A stretch of DNA of 64,000 nucleotides from Plantactinospora endophytica (GCF_016862915.1 NZ_BONW01000016.1:372001-436000), one strand, 5' to 3'; shown: positions 24,299-33,656, counted from the first letter of the stretch. Numbers and translations: made by a program. The notes: a model not told the origin generated them from the letters alone.

Positions 24299-26515
24299 TC
24301 AGCGGTAGACGCGGACGTAGTCGACGAGCATCCGGGACGGGAACGGCGTACTCGGATCGACCGGCCCCGGGAAGTCACCGCCGACGGCGAGGTTGAGGAT
24401 CAGGTAGAAGGGGTGGTCGAAGACCCACGGGCCACGGGTCGACTCCACCGTCTCCTTGCTGGCGTAGAAGACCGTCTGGCCGTCCACCTTGAACGTGATG
24501 CCCCGACTGTCCCACTCGGCGGACCAGACGTGGAAGCCACCGGCGAAGTCGACCCCGCCCGGTGCCGGGTACTTCTGCCCGTAGCCGCCACCGCCGTTGT
24601 ACTGCGGCGCGTGCAGCGTCGAGTACCCCTCCAGGGTGTTCCGGCCGAGCACCTCCATGATGTCGATCTCCCCGTTGTACGGCCACGGCCGCCCGGTGAG
24701 GAAGTCGGCGCCCATCATCCAGAACGCCGGCCACAGGCCGTTGCCCTTCGGCACCTGGATCCGGGCCTCGATCCGCCCGTACTGGACGTGGAACTTGTTG
24801 CCGGTGTTCATCCGGTGCGACGTGTAGTCGCGCCCGCCGGCGGTCTCCCGACGGGCCTCGATCACCAGCGCGCCGGTACCGTTCATCGAGGCGTTGTTGT
24901 TGTTCGTGTAGTACTGGATCTCGTTGTTCTGCCCGGTGCCCGGGTCGATCGTCCACTTCGCCGGGTCCGGCTTGCTGCCGGCGGCACCGTTGAACTCGTC
25001 GCTCCAGACGAGGTTGTTCGCCGGGAACGTCGGGTCGGGCGGCATCGCCGGTGGGGCGGTCGGGTTGCCCCCGGTGCCGTAGACCCTGAACTCGTAGAGC
25101 GAGTAGCCGTACGGGCCGACCCGGGCGGTGCCGTACATCCGGACGTACCGTCCGGTGCCGGTGGCGTTGATCGTCTCCTTGAAGCCCCGGCCGGTGGTGG
25201 TGGAGTAGATCGGGGTCCAGGTGGTGGCGTTCGGCGAGACCTGGATCTGGTACGACGTCGCGTAGGCCGGGTCCCACTGCAACACCACCTGGCTGATGGT
25301 GGCGGTGGCGCCGAGGTCGACGTAGATCCAGCCCGGGTCGACCCAGCCGGTGGTGCCGCTGGTCGCCCATCGGGTGGCCGGATCGTTGTCGAAGGCCCGC
25401 GCGGGTACGCACTCGAAGCAGGTGCCGTCGTTCTGGTTGCTGGAGGCGACCGCCGGCTTCTGGTACGACAGCAGCACACTGCCGCCCGGCGGTGGGGTGG
25501 TCGGTGGCGGAGTCGTCGGCGGGGGAGTGGTCGGCGGGGGAGTGGTCTGCGGCGGAGTGCTGGTCGGCGGGTTGGACGGCCCGCCGCCGGTGCGTACCGC
25601 GAACTCCCAGAGCGAGTAGCCCCAGGCGGTGGCCCGCGCGGTGCCGTACATCCGGACGTACCGGCCGGTGCCGGTGACGGTCAGGTTCTGCGTCCCGCCC
25701 GTGCCGGTGGTGGTGCTGTGCACGGTGGTCCAGGTGGTGCCGTCGGCCGAGGTCTGGATCTGGAACGCCGACGCGTAGGCCGCCTCCCAGACCAGGGTGA
25801 CCCCGCAGATCGACTGACTGCTGCCGAGGTCGACCCGCAACCACTGCGGATCGGCGGCGAGGCTGGCCCAGCGGGTACCGGTGCTGCCGTCGACGGCGGC
25901 CGAGGCCGGGTAGGCGGCGGCGGACTCGGTGGACGAGGCGGTGGTCGGCCGGCCGAGTGCGGCGTTGGCGGTGCCGCAGCCGCTGCCGCCGGTCTCGCCG
26001 TACACCTGGAACTCCCAGAGCGAGATCCCGTAGGCGGTGGCCCGTTGGGTGGCGTGCAGCCGGACGTACCGGCCGCTGCCGGTGACGCCGATCTCCTGCG
26101 TGCCGCCGGCCCCGGTGGTGCTGGTGTGCACGGTCGTCCAGGTCGAGCCGTTCGTCGAGGTCTGGATCGTGAAGGCGCGGGCGTAGGCGCCCTCCCAGTT
26201 GAGTACGACCCGGCTGACCGGGGTGACGCTGCCGAGGTCGACCTGCAACCACTGCGGGTCGGCGAAGGCGCTGGACCACCGGGTGCCGGCGTTGCCGTCG
26301 ACCGCGGCCGAGGCCGGGTAGGCGGCGGACTCGACGGACGAGGCGGTGGCCGGCCGGCCCTGGGACAGCAGCGTCTCGGCGGCTCCGGCGGAGGTGCCGG
26401 AGACGGCCAGATAGCCGGCGAGCAGGGCGGAGACCGCGACGACCGAGCTGGCGAGCGCGCGCCATCGGCGCGGCCGGGCTGGTCGGCGGTGGGGTGGGGA
26501 CAGAGCGCTGTTCAT
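24299..26515 (-). CDS. Secreted GH16 endo-beta-glucanase with three discoidin (F5/8C) domains
   Basis: 738 residues. A signal peptide (about 1-45) is followed by discoidin/CBM32-like domains at about 50-170, 178-300 and 345-470, the second and third separated by a Thr/Pro linker (TTPPPTTPPPTTPPP). The catalytic GH16 domain occupies about 490-738, with the laminarinase-type signature GEIDIMEVLG (two catalytic Glu around Asp), WPAFWMMG and a C-terminal DYVRVYR strand. It should hydrolyse beta-1,3- or mixed-linkage glucans outside the cell. ATG 26515 was chosen for GGGAG five bases upstream. Divergent from a GH20 gene; a perfect 16-bp palindrome lies 68 bases before the start. Confidence 0.9.
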   Translation of the reverse strand: MNSALSPPHRRPARPRRWRALASSVVAVSALLAGYLAVSGTSAGAAETLLSQGRPATASSVESAAYPASAAVDGNAGTRWSSAFADPQWLQVDLGSVTPVSRVVLNWEGAYARAFTIQTSTNGSTWTTVHTSTTGAGGTQEIGVTGSGRYVRLHATQRATAYGISLWEFQVYGETGGSGCGTANAALGRPTTASSTESAAAYPASAAVDGSTGTRWASLAADPQWLRVDLGSSQSICGVTLVWEAAYASAFQIQTSADGTTWTTVHSTTTGTGGTQNLTVTGTGRYVRMYGTARATAWGYSLWEFAVRTGGGPSNPPTSTPPQTTPPPTTPPPTTPPPTTPPPGGSVLLSYQKPAVASSNQNDGTCFECVPARAFDNDPATRWATSGTTGWVDPGWIYVDLGATATISQVVLQWDPAYATSYQIQVSPNATTWTPIYSTTTGRGFKETINATGTGRYVRMYGTARVGPYGYSLYEFRVYGTGGNPTAPPAMPPDPTFPANNLVWSDEFNGAAGSKPDPAKWTIDPGTGQNNEIQYYTNNNNASMNGTGALVIEARRETAGGRDYTSHRMNTGNKFHVQYGRIEARIQVPKGNGLWPAFWMMGADFLTGRPWPYNGEIDIMEVLGRNTLEGYSTLHAPQYNGGGGYGQKYPAPGGVDFAGGFHVWSAEWDSRGITFKVDGQTVFYASKETVESTRGPWVFDHPFYLILNLAVGGDFPGPVDPSTPFPSRMLVDYVRVYR

Positions 26516-26582
26516 CGGTGCTCCCATGAGGTGGGGCCCGCAACGGTTTTTCGGGTGGGTTGCGGGCTGGTGACGGTTCGAT

Positions 26583-26598
26583 GAGAGAGCGCTCTCTC
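26583..26598. promoter_or_regulatory. Perfect 16-bp palindrome (LacI-type operator) before GH16 gene
   Basis: GAGAGAGCGCTCTCTC is a perfect palindrome with a central GAGCGCTC. LacI-family repressors of glycan-use genes in actinomycetes (CebR and relatives) bind palindromes centred on AGCGCT. It sits 68 bases upstream of the GH16 start. Confidence 0.6.
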
Positions 26599-26718
26599 GA
26601 CTACTTTGAATCAATCAGCGAGAGCTGTCAATGTCGGTCGCCGCCGGTCGCCGTGGTGTCGTAGGGCGCGCGGATCGGCGCCGCGCCGCGCTTCCGCCCA
26701 CCCGGAGTGTAAGGACTC

Positions 26719-26748
26719 TTTACAGTACGACTGTCCGATCTCTATCAT
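26719..26748 (+). promoter_or_regulatory. Sigma-70-like promoter of the GH20 gene
   Basis: TTTACA (26719-26724), 18-base spacer, TATCAT (26743-26748), followed by about 130 bases of leader to the GH20 start. It is the only A/T-rich hexamer pair in the region. The inverted repeat TGTAA/TTACA overlaps the -35 box. Confidence 0.45.
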
Positions 26749-26882
26749 TCGGCGAACGTTCTTGCGTCGATGACCCAGATCCGTGGCGATCGACCGCCGT
26801 CCGCGCCCGCAACACCCCGGGCCTCCGGGACGAGCCGGTGCCCGGTGGGCGCCCGCCCCGGCCGGAGCAGGAGGGCGTGACA

Positions 26883-29357
26883 ATGCAGACGCCGGACTTG
26901 TCGACATCGCAGCACGACAGACGTACGGCCCGGAGCGGTCGGGCCCGGCTCGGACGGGCGGCACTCGGCATCACCCTGGTGGTCCAGAGCGTGGTGCTGG
27001 CCGGGCAACTGGCCGCCCCGGCGGCCCCGGCAGCCGCCGCCCCGGGCGGGTTGACCCAGGTCGTCCCGGTACCGGCCAACGCGGTCACCGTGCCGGGCGA
27101 GACCTTCACCCTCACCCGGAGCAGCCGGATCGTCGTCGCCCCCGGCGGCGGCGCCGAGACCAGCAGGGTCGCCGACGAGCTGGCGGCGCTGCTGCGCCCG
27201 TCCACCGGCTACCCCGTCCCGATAGCCGCCGCCGCGCCGCGACCCGGCGACATCGAACTCCGGCTGGTGACCGCCGCCGAACTCGGCGACGAGGGATACC
27301 GGCTGGACGTCACCGGTGCCGGCGTACGCCTGTCGGCGGCCCGGCCGGCCGGACTCTTCTACGGCGTACAGACGTTGCGCCAGTTGCTGCCCCCGTGGAT
27401 CGAGAGCCGCACCGTCCGACCCGGACCGTGGACGGTGGCCGGGGTGCGGATCGAGGACGTGCCGCGCTACGAGTACCGCGGGATCATGCTCGACATCGCC
27501 CGGCACTTCCAGCCGCCGGCCGTGGTCAAGCGGTACGTCGACCAGGCCGCCGCATACAAGATCAACACGTTGCACCTGCACGTCGGCGACGACCAGGGCT
27601 TCCGGATCGCCATCGACGGCCGACCCGAACTCACCGAGATCGGCGCACAGTTCTCCATCAACAACGACCCGGGCGGCTACTGGACCCAGGCGGAGTACGT
27701 CGACGTCGTCAACTACGCGGCGGAACGCTTCATGACCGTCATCCCCGAGGTGGACACACCCGGCCACACCAACGCGATCATCATGTCGTACGCCGGTCCC
27801 GAGGCGGACCCGGTGCTGCCGGACGTCAACTGCAGCAACCGTACGCCTCCGGTGTGGAACCTCACCACGGCCGTCGGCTACAGCGCGCTCTGCCCGGAGA
27901 GCCCCAACACCTGGGCCATCCTCACCGACATCGTGGCGCAGCTCAGCGCACTGACCCCCGGCCCGTACTACCACTTCGGCGGCGACGAGGTACCGGCGTC
28001 CATCCTCTCGCACGACCGGTTCGTCGACTTCGTCGACCGCAAGGCCGACCTCGTCACCGCACACGGCAAGACCTCGATCGGCTGGGCGGAGATCTCCCAG
28101 GCGAACTTCGACCGCCCCGGCGCCGCTCCGGCGGTCGCCCAGTTCTGGAGCAACGGCAACCCGGCCGGTGCCGGCGGCGACTCGGCCCGGCGGGCGGTGC
28201 AGAAGGGCATGAAGGTCGTCATGTCACCGGCCAACCACACCTACCTGGACATGCGGCAGTGGCCGACCAGTCCGCTCGGCCTCGCCTGGGCCGGCGTCCT
28301 GGACGTCTCGCACTTCTACCACTGGTCCGGCACCAGCAGCGACCCGGGCAGCTACATCCCGGCCCGGACGGTCGGCGGCGAGACCCTGCCGGCGGTGACC
28401 GACGCGGACATCCTCGGCGTCGAGGCGCCGATGTGGTCGGAGACGCTGATCACCGGCGCCGACATCGAGTTCCAGGCGTTCCCCCGGCTGCCGGCGACGG
28501 CGGAGATCGGCTGGTCGCCGAACGTCCACCCGGACCGCAACCTCGCCTCCTACGTCGACCGGGTGGCCGGGCACGGCCTGCGCTGGCAGCTCCGGGGCCA
28601 GAACTTCTACCCGTCGCCGCAGGTGCCGTGGCAGGTCGACGTGGCGGCCCCGGACGTCGACAGCGACACGCGTACGGTCGGCGGTGCGCTCGCCACCATC
28701 TCCGCGCCGGGTGTCGCGCCCGACCAGGTCACCGCGACCGTGGACTGGGGCGACGGCACCAGCTCCCCGGCCACGGTCGGCGGCACGGCCGGCACCGTCA
28801 CCAGGATCAACGGCCTCTACACCGCCACCGCCAACCACCGGTACGCCCGTGACGGCGTCTACCGGGCCACCGTCACCGTCACCCGACCCGGCGGGGTGAG
28901 CAGCAGCTCCGAGTTCACCGTCACCGTCGACACCTGCACCAGCCGGGTCTCCGACCGACACCGCGGACCGCTGGTGGTCGACACCGGAGTCACCTGCCTG
29001 GCCGGGGCCACCGTCACCGGCCCGGTCACGATCCGGCCCGGCGGCTCGCTGATCGCCACGGCGGCCTCGGTCCAGGGACCGGTGCAGGCGACCGGTGCGG
29101 TGACCCTGGAACTGCTCGGCGGCTCGGTCGCCGGCCCGGTGACGGCCACCGGCACCACCGGGCAACTCGTCGTCGAGGGCGTACGCGTCGGCGGTCCGCT
29201 CGTCGTCACCGGTACCGACACCGAATCGGCACCGGTGCTCGCCGGCAACACCGTCGGCGGCCCACTGGTCTGCACCGGCAACACCCCGGCGCCGGTCGAC
29301 AACGGCGTACCCAACACGGTGCGGGGTCCGGCCACCGGGCAGTGCCGGGAACTCTGA
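26883..29357 (+). CDS. Secreted GH20 beta-N-acetylhexosaminidase
   Basis: 824 residues. A signal peptide (residues about 20-55, Ala/Pro-rich end) is followed by a GH20b N-terminal domain (about 58-190) and the GH20 TIM barrel (about 195-575) with RHFQPPAVVKRYVDQAA, NTLHLHVGDDQGFRI and the catalytic Asp-Glu pair in HFGGDEV (residues 368-369). Then come a PKD-like domain (about 590-685; WGDGTSS) and a C-terminal repetitive beta-rich part (CLAGATVTGPVTIRPGGSL and similar). The enzyme removes terminal GlcNAc from chitin oligomers or glycans. ATG 26883 has GGAGGG seven bases upstream. Its neighbours GH16 and GH87 suggest joint attack on fungal walls. Confidence 0.9.
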   Translation: MQTPDLSTSQHDRRTARSGRARLGRAALGITLVVQSVVLAGQLAAPAAPAAAAPGGLTQVVPVPANAVTVPGETFTLTRSSRIVVAPGGGAETSRVADELAALLRPSTGYPVPIAAAAPRPGDIELRLVTAAELGDEGYRLDVTGAGVRLSAARPAGLFYGVQTLRQLLPPWIESRTVRPGPWTVAGVRIEDVPRYEYRGIMLDIARHFQPPAVVKRYVDQAAAYKINTLHLHVGDDQGFRIAIDGRPELTEIGAQFSINNDPGGYWTQAEYVDVVNYAAERFMTVIPEVDTPGHTNAIIMSYAGPEADPVLPDVNCSNRTPPVWNLTTAVGYSALCPESPNTWAILTDIVAQLSALTPGPYYHFGGDEVPASILSHDRFVDFVDRKADLVTAHGKTSIGWAEISQANFDRPGAAPAVAQFWSNGNPAGAGGDSARRAVQKGMKVVMSPANHTYLDMRQWPTSPLGLAWAGVLDVSHFYHWSGTSSDPGSYIPARTVGGETLPAVTDADILGVEAPMWSETLITGADIEFQAFPRLPATAEIGWSPNVHPDRNLASYVDRVAGHGLRWQLRGQNFYPSPQVPWQVDVAAPDVDSDTRTVGGALATISAPGVAPDQVTATVDWGDGTSSPATVGGTAGTVTRINGLYTATANHRYARDGVYRATVTVTRPGGVSSSSEFTVTVDTCTSRVSDRHRGPLVVDTGVTCLAGATVTGPVTIRPGGSLIATAASVQGPVQATGAVTLELLGGSVAGPVTATGTTGQLVVEGVRVGGPLVVTGTDTESAPVLAGNTVGGPLVCTGNTPAPVDNGVPNTVRGPATGQCREL

Positions 29358-29362
29358 ACCGC

Positions 29363-29399
29363 ACTCCGGCCCCCGGGTACGACCTCCGGGGGCCGGAGT
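29363..29399 (+). terminator. Terminator after the GH20 gene
   Basis: A perfect 14-bp stem (29363-29376 with 29386-29399, core CTCCGGCCCCCGG) and a 9-base loop, six bases after the stop. Confidence 0.8.
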
Positions 29400-29531
29400 C
29401 TGTCCGGCCCGTACCATTCCGGACCGGCTGGGCCTGCGGGTCCGCCCGCCGTCGGCCGTACCTGTCGGATAACCGTCTCGGCTCCACACGTCGCGGACCA
29501 GAGCCGACGCATCAGAATGCACCTGCCGGAA

Positions 29532-29561
29532 CTCTGATATTGGCGACGTGACAGATCAGAG
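29532..29561 (+). promoter_or_regulatory. Hairpin reaching into the ribosome site of the S8 protease gene
   Basis: CTCTGAT (29532-29538) can pair with ATCAGAG (29555-29561), and GAGGAGAG, the ribosome site, begins at 29559. If formed in the mRNA the stem would partly hide the ribosome site. Alternatively it is a DNA operator. Confidence 0.3.
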
Positions 29562-29570
29562 GAGAGTCGA

Positions 29571-30854
29571 ATGACCGCAGTGGAACGCGAGTGGATCCGG
29601 CGGCGCCGCCAGGCCGAACTCGACGTGCGCGACGGCCTGTCCCCGGTCAGGAGCACCGAACGATCGCTGTACCGCCCGGGCGAACTGCTGCTCAGCCTCG
29701 GCGCCGAGAACCAACTCGCCGACGTGCTCCGCGATCGGTACGCCGGCCGCCGCTACGAATGGGCCGGGCCGGACGGCTGGCGCAACACCGTCGGGATGCC
29801 CGTCGAGAGCGGTGACCTGAACGCCCGGCTGGAGACCGTTGACCGGGTGCTGTGGGAGGTGCCGCCCGAGACCGACCTGCCGGTGCTGGTCCGCGAGCTG
29901 CGTGCCCTGCTGCCGGCCGACGACCACACCGCCCGGGTGGACCTCAACCAGGTCTACTTCGGCGAGCCGCTCTACCAGGGCGGGCCGGGCGGCGAGCCGT
30001 ACCCGATCGACCCGCTGGACCTGGCCGCCGTGCCGGCCGGGATCACGCCGGACGGCGTCGACCTCGCGGTGCTCGACACCGGTCTGCCGATCGACTGGAT
30101 GTCCCTGCATCCGTCGCTGGCCACCTGGCTGACCCCCGACGTGAACAACCGGAACCTGCTCGTACCGCCCGGTGCCGGCGCCGCCGGTGTCCTCGCCACC
30201 CAGGCCGGGCACGGCCTGTTCATCAGTGGGCTGGTCCGCCGGGTGGCGCCCGGACTGGTCGTCGATCCCGGCCTGGTGCTCGACCCGACCGGGCTCGGCG
30301 ACGACGCGTCCATCGCCGCCGAACTGGTCGAGACCGTCGCCCCGGTGATCTGCCTGTCCCTCGGCGGCTACACCGAGGACGACAACCCGCCGCCCGGACT
30401 GTCGGCGGCACTCGCCGCCAAGGGCCCGGACGTGGCCGTGGTCGCCGCCGCCGGCAACAACGACAGCAGCCGGCCGTTCTGGCCGGCAGCGCTGAAGCAC
30501 GTCGTGGCCGTCGCCGGCTACGACTCCACCGGCGGCGGGCAGGCCCGCACCTCCTTCTCCAACCGGGGCGACTGGGTGGACGTCTGCGCCCCGGCGGTCC
30601 GGCTCGGCAGCACGTACGTCCGGGGCACCTGGGCCGCGCACGACGGCGATCGCGAGTTCGACGGCTGGGCCGGCTGGAGCGGTACCTCCTTTGCCGCACC
30701 GCTGGTCGCGGCCGAGATCGCCCGGCGGCTCGCCGCACCCGGCGGGCCCCGGACCGGCCGCCAGGCGGCACTTGAGCTGCTCGCCGAACTCGCCCCGTCG
30801 CCCTGGCCCGACCTGGGTCTGCTCTACCAGCCGCCGATCGACCTGACCACCTGA
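29571..30854 (+). CDS. Cytoplasmic S8 (subtilisin-like) serine protease
   Basis: 427 residues with no signal peptide or membrane segment, so unlike most subtilisins it probably acts inside the cell. The triad is complete: Asp169 in VLDTGL, His214 in AGHGLFISGL, Ser373 in GWSGTSFAAP; the oxyanion Asn lies in VAAAGNNDSS. The first about 150 residues (MTAVEREWIRRRRQAELD, then LYRPGELLLS) are not a classical inhibitor-type propeptide and may be a recognition domain. It converges with the CHAT protease gene, whose stop is 34 bases away. S8 and CHAT proteases side by side with a sigma factor suggest one signalling module in which the protease processes a partner or a shared target. Confidence 0.85.
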   Translation: MTAVEREWIRRRRQAELDVRDGLSPVRSTERSLYRPGELLLSLGAENQLADVLRDRYAGRRYEWAGPDGWRNTVGMPVESGDLNARLETVDRVLWEVPPETDLPVLVRELRALLPADDHTARVDLNQVYFGEPLYQGGPGGEPYPIDPLDLAAVPAGITPDGVDLAVLDTGLPIDWMSLHPSLATWLTPDVNNRNLLVPPGAGAAGVLATQAGHGLFISGLVRRVAPGLVVDPGLVLDPTGLGDDASIAAELVETVAPVICLSLGGYTEDDNPPPGLSAALAAKGPDVAVVAAAGNNDSSRPFWPAALKHVVAVAGYDSTGGGQARTSFSNRGDWVDVCAPAVRLGSTYVRGTWAAHDGDREFDGWAGWSGTSFAAPLVAAEIARRLAAPGGPRTGRQAALELLAELAPSPWPDLGLLYQPPIDLTT

Positions 30855-30888
30855 CACCGAGCTGCCAGCACCTGCCGGTCGGCCGTGT

Positions 30889-33600
30889 TCAGCCGCCGAA
30901 ACAGCTGAACGCGGCCGCCGAGGCCCAGGCGGCGGTGTCGGTCGGGTCGACGCCGGCCCGCACCCCGCTCAGCGCGGACTGCGGCGACTCGCCCGCGCGC
31001 AGCCGATGGTGCAGCGCGGCCATCAGCGCGGTGGTGGCCGCGTCGTGCACCGGGGTGACCGCCGCGACGACCGTCCGGGTACCGAGGGCCAGCAGGGCCG
31101 CCGCCAGGCCCATCAGCTCGTCGCCGGCGCGTACCGCCGACACCCCGGACCGGCAGGACGGCAGCACGACCAGTCTCGGCGGGTCGGTGAGCCGTTCGAG
31201 GTCGTAGACGGTCAGCGGCCCGTCGCCGAGTACGAGCGCGGAGAAGAGCGGATTGTCGGTACGCAGCCGCCCGTGCGCCGCCAGGTGGGCCAGTCCGACC
31301 CCGTCCAGTGCGTCGAGTACGGCGCCGGCCGTCGCGTACCCGTCGGTCAGCACCGTGACCTCCGGGTACGTCCCGGCGATGCCGAGTACCTCGTCGCGGG
31401 CGGCCGGCAGCCCCGGCCCGGCGGCGAACAGCGCGGCACCGGACGGGTCGAAGCCGGCGGACCGGCTCGCCCGCAGCCACACTCCGGCGGACGGGGCGAC
31501 CCGGACCGGTCGGGTCGCCAGGTCGGGCAGCAGCCCCCACGGCACCGCGTGCAGCGCACCGGTCGGCACCACGACCGCCGGCCGGTCCGACAGCTCGGCC
31601 GACAGCGGTGTCAGCAGTACCTCCGCCAGCCGCCGGCCGGCGGTGACGGTGGCCTCCCGGACGAGCCGGGTGGAGCGTACGGTGCCGAGGCCCAGGGCCA
31701 GCCGGCGCAGTCCGAAGTGCGCCGCCTCGATCAGTGCGGCCACCCGCGCCGCCGCCCCGAGCCGGTGCAACCGGCACCGCCCGGCCCGTACCGTCACCGC
31801 CAACAGCTCGCCCCGGTGCAGCAGGTACTCGACGAGTACCGCGTCATCCAGTGTGGACACCAGCTCCGGTATCCCTGGCGGTGGACCGGCCGGCGCGTGC
31901 AGTGGGCTGCGGGCGGTCCGGCTGGCCTGCACCACCCGCTCCTCGGCGGCCCGCTGCCGCTGGGCGAGGCCGCTACCGGCCCGGCCGGCGAGCTGGTCCC
32001 GCAGCAGTTCCGCCGACAGCCGACGGGACTCGGCCAGCGCCTCCGCCAGGGCCGTGTCGGCGGGCGGACGGGCCGGCGGCAGGCGCAGCGACCGGGCCCT
32101 CATCCGCTCGGCCCAGCCGAGCACCAGCCGGGGATCGCCCCTGGCGACGGCCAGCTCCAGCCCGAGCCGGGCCAACTGCCCGCCATGCCCGGCCACGTGC
32201 ACCCGGAACTCGGTCGCACCCACCGCCGCCTGCTGGCGCTCGACCCCGGCCAACCCGGCCCGGACCGCCGCCAGCGCCCGGGCCCGGCTTCCGTCGGCGA
32301 CCCGCAGCAGCGCGCTCGCATACCAGGCACGGGTCCGTACGTCGAGCGAGGCCGCGCCCCGGGCGGTCGAGGCGAGGCGGAGCTGTTCCCGGGCCACCGC
32401 CGCCCGGCCGAGCCGGGTCGCGGCGGCGGCGGCGACCAGCCGCGCGTCGAGTTCGGCCGCGCGCCAGCCGACCGAGGCCAGCTCGGCGGCGCGGGCCAGC
32501 GCCGACCGGAGCAGGGCGCCGGGCGGCTCGTCGGCCAGTTCGGCGGCGCGCAGTTCGAGGACGCCCGCCTGCACCGCCCAGCCGGTACGACCCTGCCGGG
32601 TGAACTCGATCCGCGCCCGGTGGCTCGCCGACCGCGCCTGCTCCGGATCACCGTCGGCGAGCGCCGCCCGGGCCAGCAGCACCAGTCCCTCGGCCAGGTC
32701 GGCGCCGTGACCCGCCGCCCGCAGCCCGTCGATCGTCCGGCCCAGGATCCGCCGTGCCTCGCCGGCCAACCCCACCGTGAGCAGCACCTCGGCCCGGTCC
32801 AGATAGAGCTGTGGATGTACCGCGCCGTGCCGGACGAGCGCCGACTCCGCCGCGTCGAAGAGCGCCAGCGCGGCCGGTACGTCGCCCCGCCGGGCCGCCA
32901 CGAAGCCCCGGTTCCAGTCCACGTCGGCGGCGAACTTGTCCAGGCCCAGCCCGAGGTGCAGGGCGCGGGCCCGGGCCAGGTCGGACTCGGCGGCGGCCAG
33001 GGCGCCCCGGTAGCCGTACAACAGGCCACGGTTGTTCAGCGCTCGGGCCTCCCACAGCGCGTCGCCGGAGCGGCGCAGCACCGGCAGTGCCTCGGCGAAC
33101 GTCGCCAGCGCGTCGTCCAGCCGGCCGGTGCGTTGCAGGATCAGGGCCTTCTGGCACTTGAGTTGGGCGGCCGGCAGACCGCGCAGCGCCAGGGCGGCCC
33201 GGTCCGCCGCCGCCAGGGCGGCCCGGGTCCGGCCCTGGTCCAGCAGCACCAGCGCGAGGCTCATCCGCGCCTGCGCGGCGACCTGTTCCGCGCCGGCCCG
33301 CACCGCTGCCGCCACGGCGGCCCGAACCCGTCGTTCGGCGGCGGTCAGCTCGGCGAGTTCCCGCAGGGCCAGCCCGGCCGCCCGGTGCGCGATCGCCGTC
33401 GCGGTGCCGTCACCCTCCCGCCGAGCCGCCGCGACCGCCGCGTCCGCGCGGTCCAGCGCGGCTCGCGGCGCCCGGCCGACCAGCTCCAGCGCCTCGTCGG
33501 CGACCGCCCGCGCCGGCAGCGCGCCGTCGGCGACCGCCCGTGCTGTGAGCGCGCCGTCCGCGACCGCTCGCGCCGTACCGGCCGGCTGGGCACCCCCCAT
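30889..33600 (-). CDS. TPR-CHAT caspase-like protease
   Basis: 903 residues. Residues about 40-560 are helical TPR-like repeats (LDQGRTRAALAAADRAALAL, ALNNRGLLYGYRGALAAAES). The C-terminal about 330 residues are a CHAT domain of the caspase clan: His776 in LAHLAAHGRL and Cys816 in VVLPSCRSG form the dyad, followed by VVAAVTPVHDAATTALM. CHAT proteases in bacteria cut specific proteins on a signal sensed by the repeat domain, for example the Craspase Csx29. ATG 33600 has GGGAGG eight bases upstream. The N-terminus holds three tandem 10-residue copies of ARAVADGAL-type sequence. It is the third gene after a sigma factor and a small protein in the same direction. Confidence 0.85.
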   Translation of the reverse strand: MGGAQPAGTARAVADGALTARAVADGALPARAVADEALELVGRAPRAALDRADAAVAAARREGDGTATAIAHRAAGLALRELAELTAAERRVRAAVAAAVRAGAEQVAAQARMSLALVLLDQGRTRAALAAADRAALALRGLPAAQLKCQKALILQRTGRLDDALATFAEALPVLRRSGDALWEARALNNRGLLYGYRGALAAAESDLARARALHLGLGLDKFAADVDWNRGFVAARRGDVPAALALFDAAESALVRHGAVHPQLYLDRAEVLLTVGLAGEARRILGRTIDGLRAAGHGADLAEGLVLLARAALADGDPEQARSASHRARIEFTRQGRTGWAVQAGVLELRAAELADEPPGALLRSALARAAELASVGWRAAELDARLVAAAAATRLGRAAVAREQLRLASTARGAASLDVRTRAWYASALLRVADGSRARALAAVRAGLAGVERQQAAVGATEFRVHVAGHGGQLARLGLELAVARGDPRLVLGWAERMRARSLRLPPARPPADTALAEALAESRRLSAELLRDQLAGRAGSGLAQRQRAAEERVVQASRTARSPLHAPAGPPPGIPELVSTLDDAVLVEYLLHRGELLAVTVRAGRCRLHRLGAAARVAALIEAAHFGLRRLALGLGTVRSTRLVREATVTAGRRLAEVLLTPLSAELSDRPAVVVPTGALHAVPWGLLPDLATRPVRVAPSAGVWLRASRSAGFDPSGAALFAAGPGLPAARDEVLGIAGTYPEVTVLTDGYATAGAVLDALDGVGLAHLAAHGRLRTDNPLFSALVLGDGPLTVYDLERLTDPPRLVVLPSCRSGVSAVRAGDELMGLAAALLALGTRTVVAAVTPVHDAATTALMAALHHRLRAGESPQSALSGVRAGVDPTDTAAWASAAAFSCFGG
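33491..33580. repeat. Three 30-bp tandem repeats at the 5' end of the CHAT gene
   Basis: Units 33491-33520, 33521-33550 and 33551-33580 encode three copies of a 10-residue ARAVAD-containing motif. Copy number could vary without breaking the frame. Confidence 0.85.
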
Positions 33601-33656
33601 CGCGCGAAGCCTCCCGTCCCGTATCCAGCCCGGCCCCCCGGCCCGGTGCTATCCGC

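Larger units (their letters stand above)
26516..26882. other. Divergent GH16/GH20 promoter region
   Basis: 367 bases without a gene. It holds the palindrome at 26583-26598 close to the GH16 start, a short inverted repeat TGTAA-N7-TTACA at 26708-26724, a sigma-70-like promoter for the GH20 gene (26719-26748) and its ribosome site GGAGGG at 26870-26875. Confidence 0.6.

Noticed and set aside
24246-24300. A second copy-like sequence of the GH16 C-terminus (minus strand TCTACCGCTGA appearing twice).
   Set aside because: Only about 11 bases match; too short to call a duplication.
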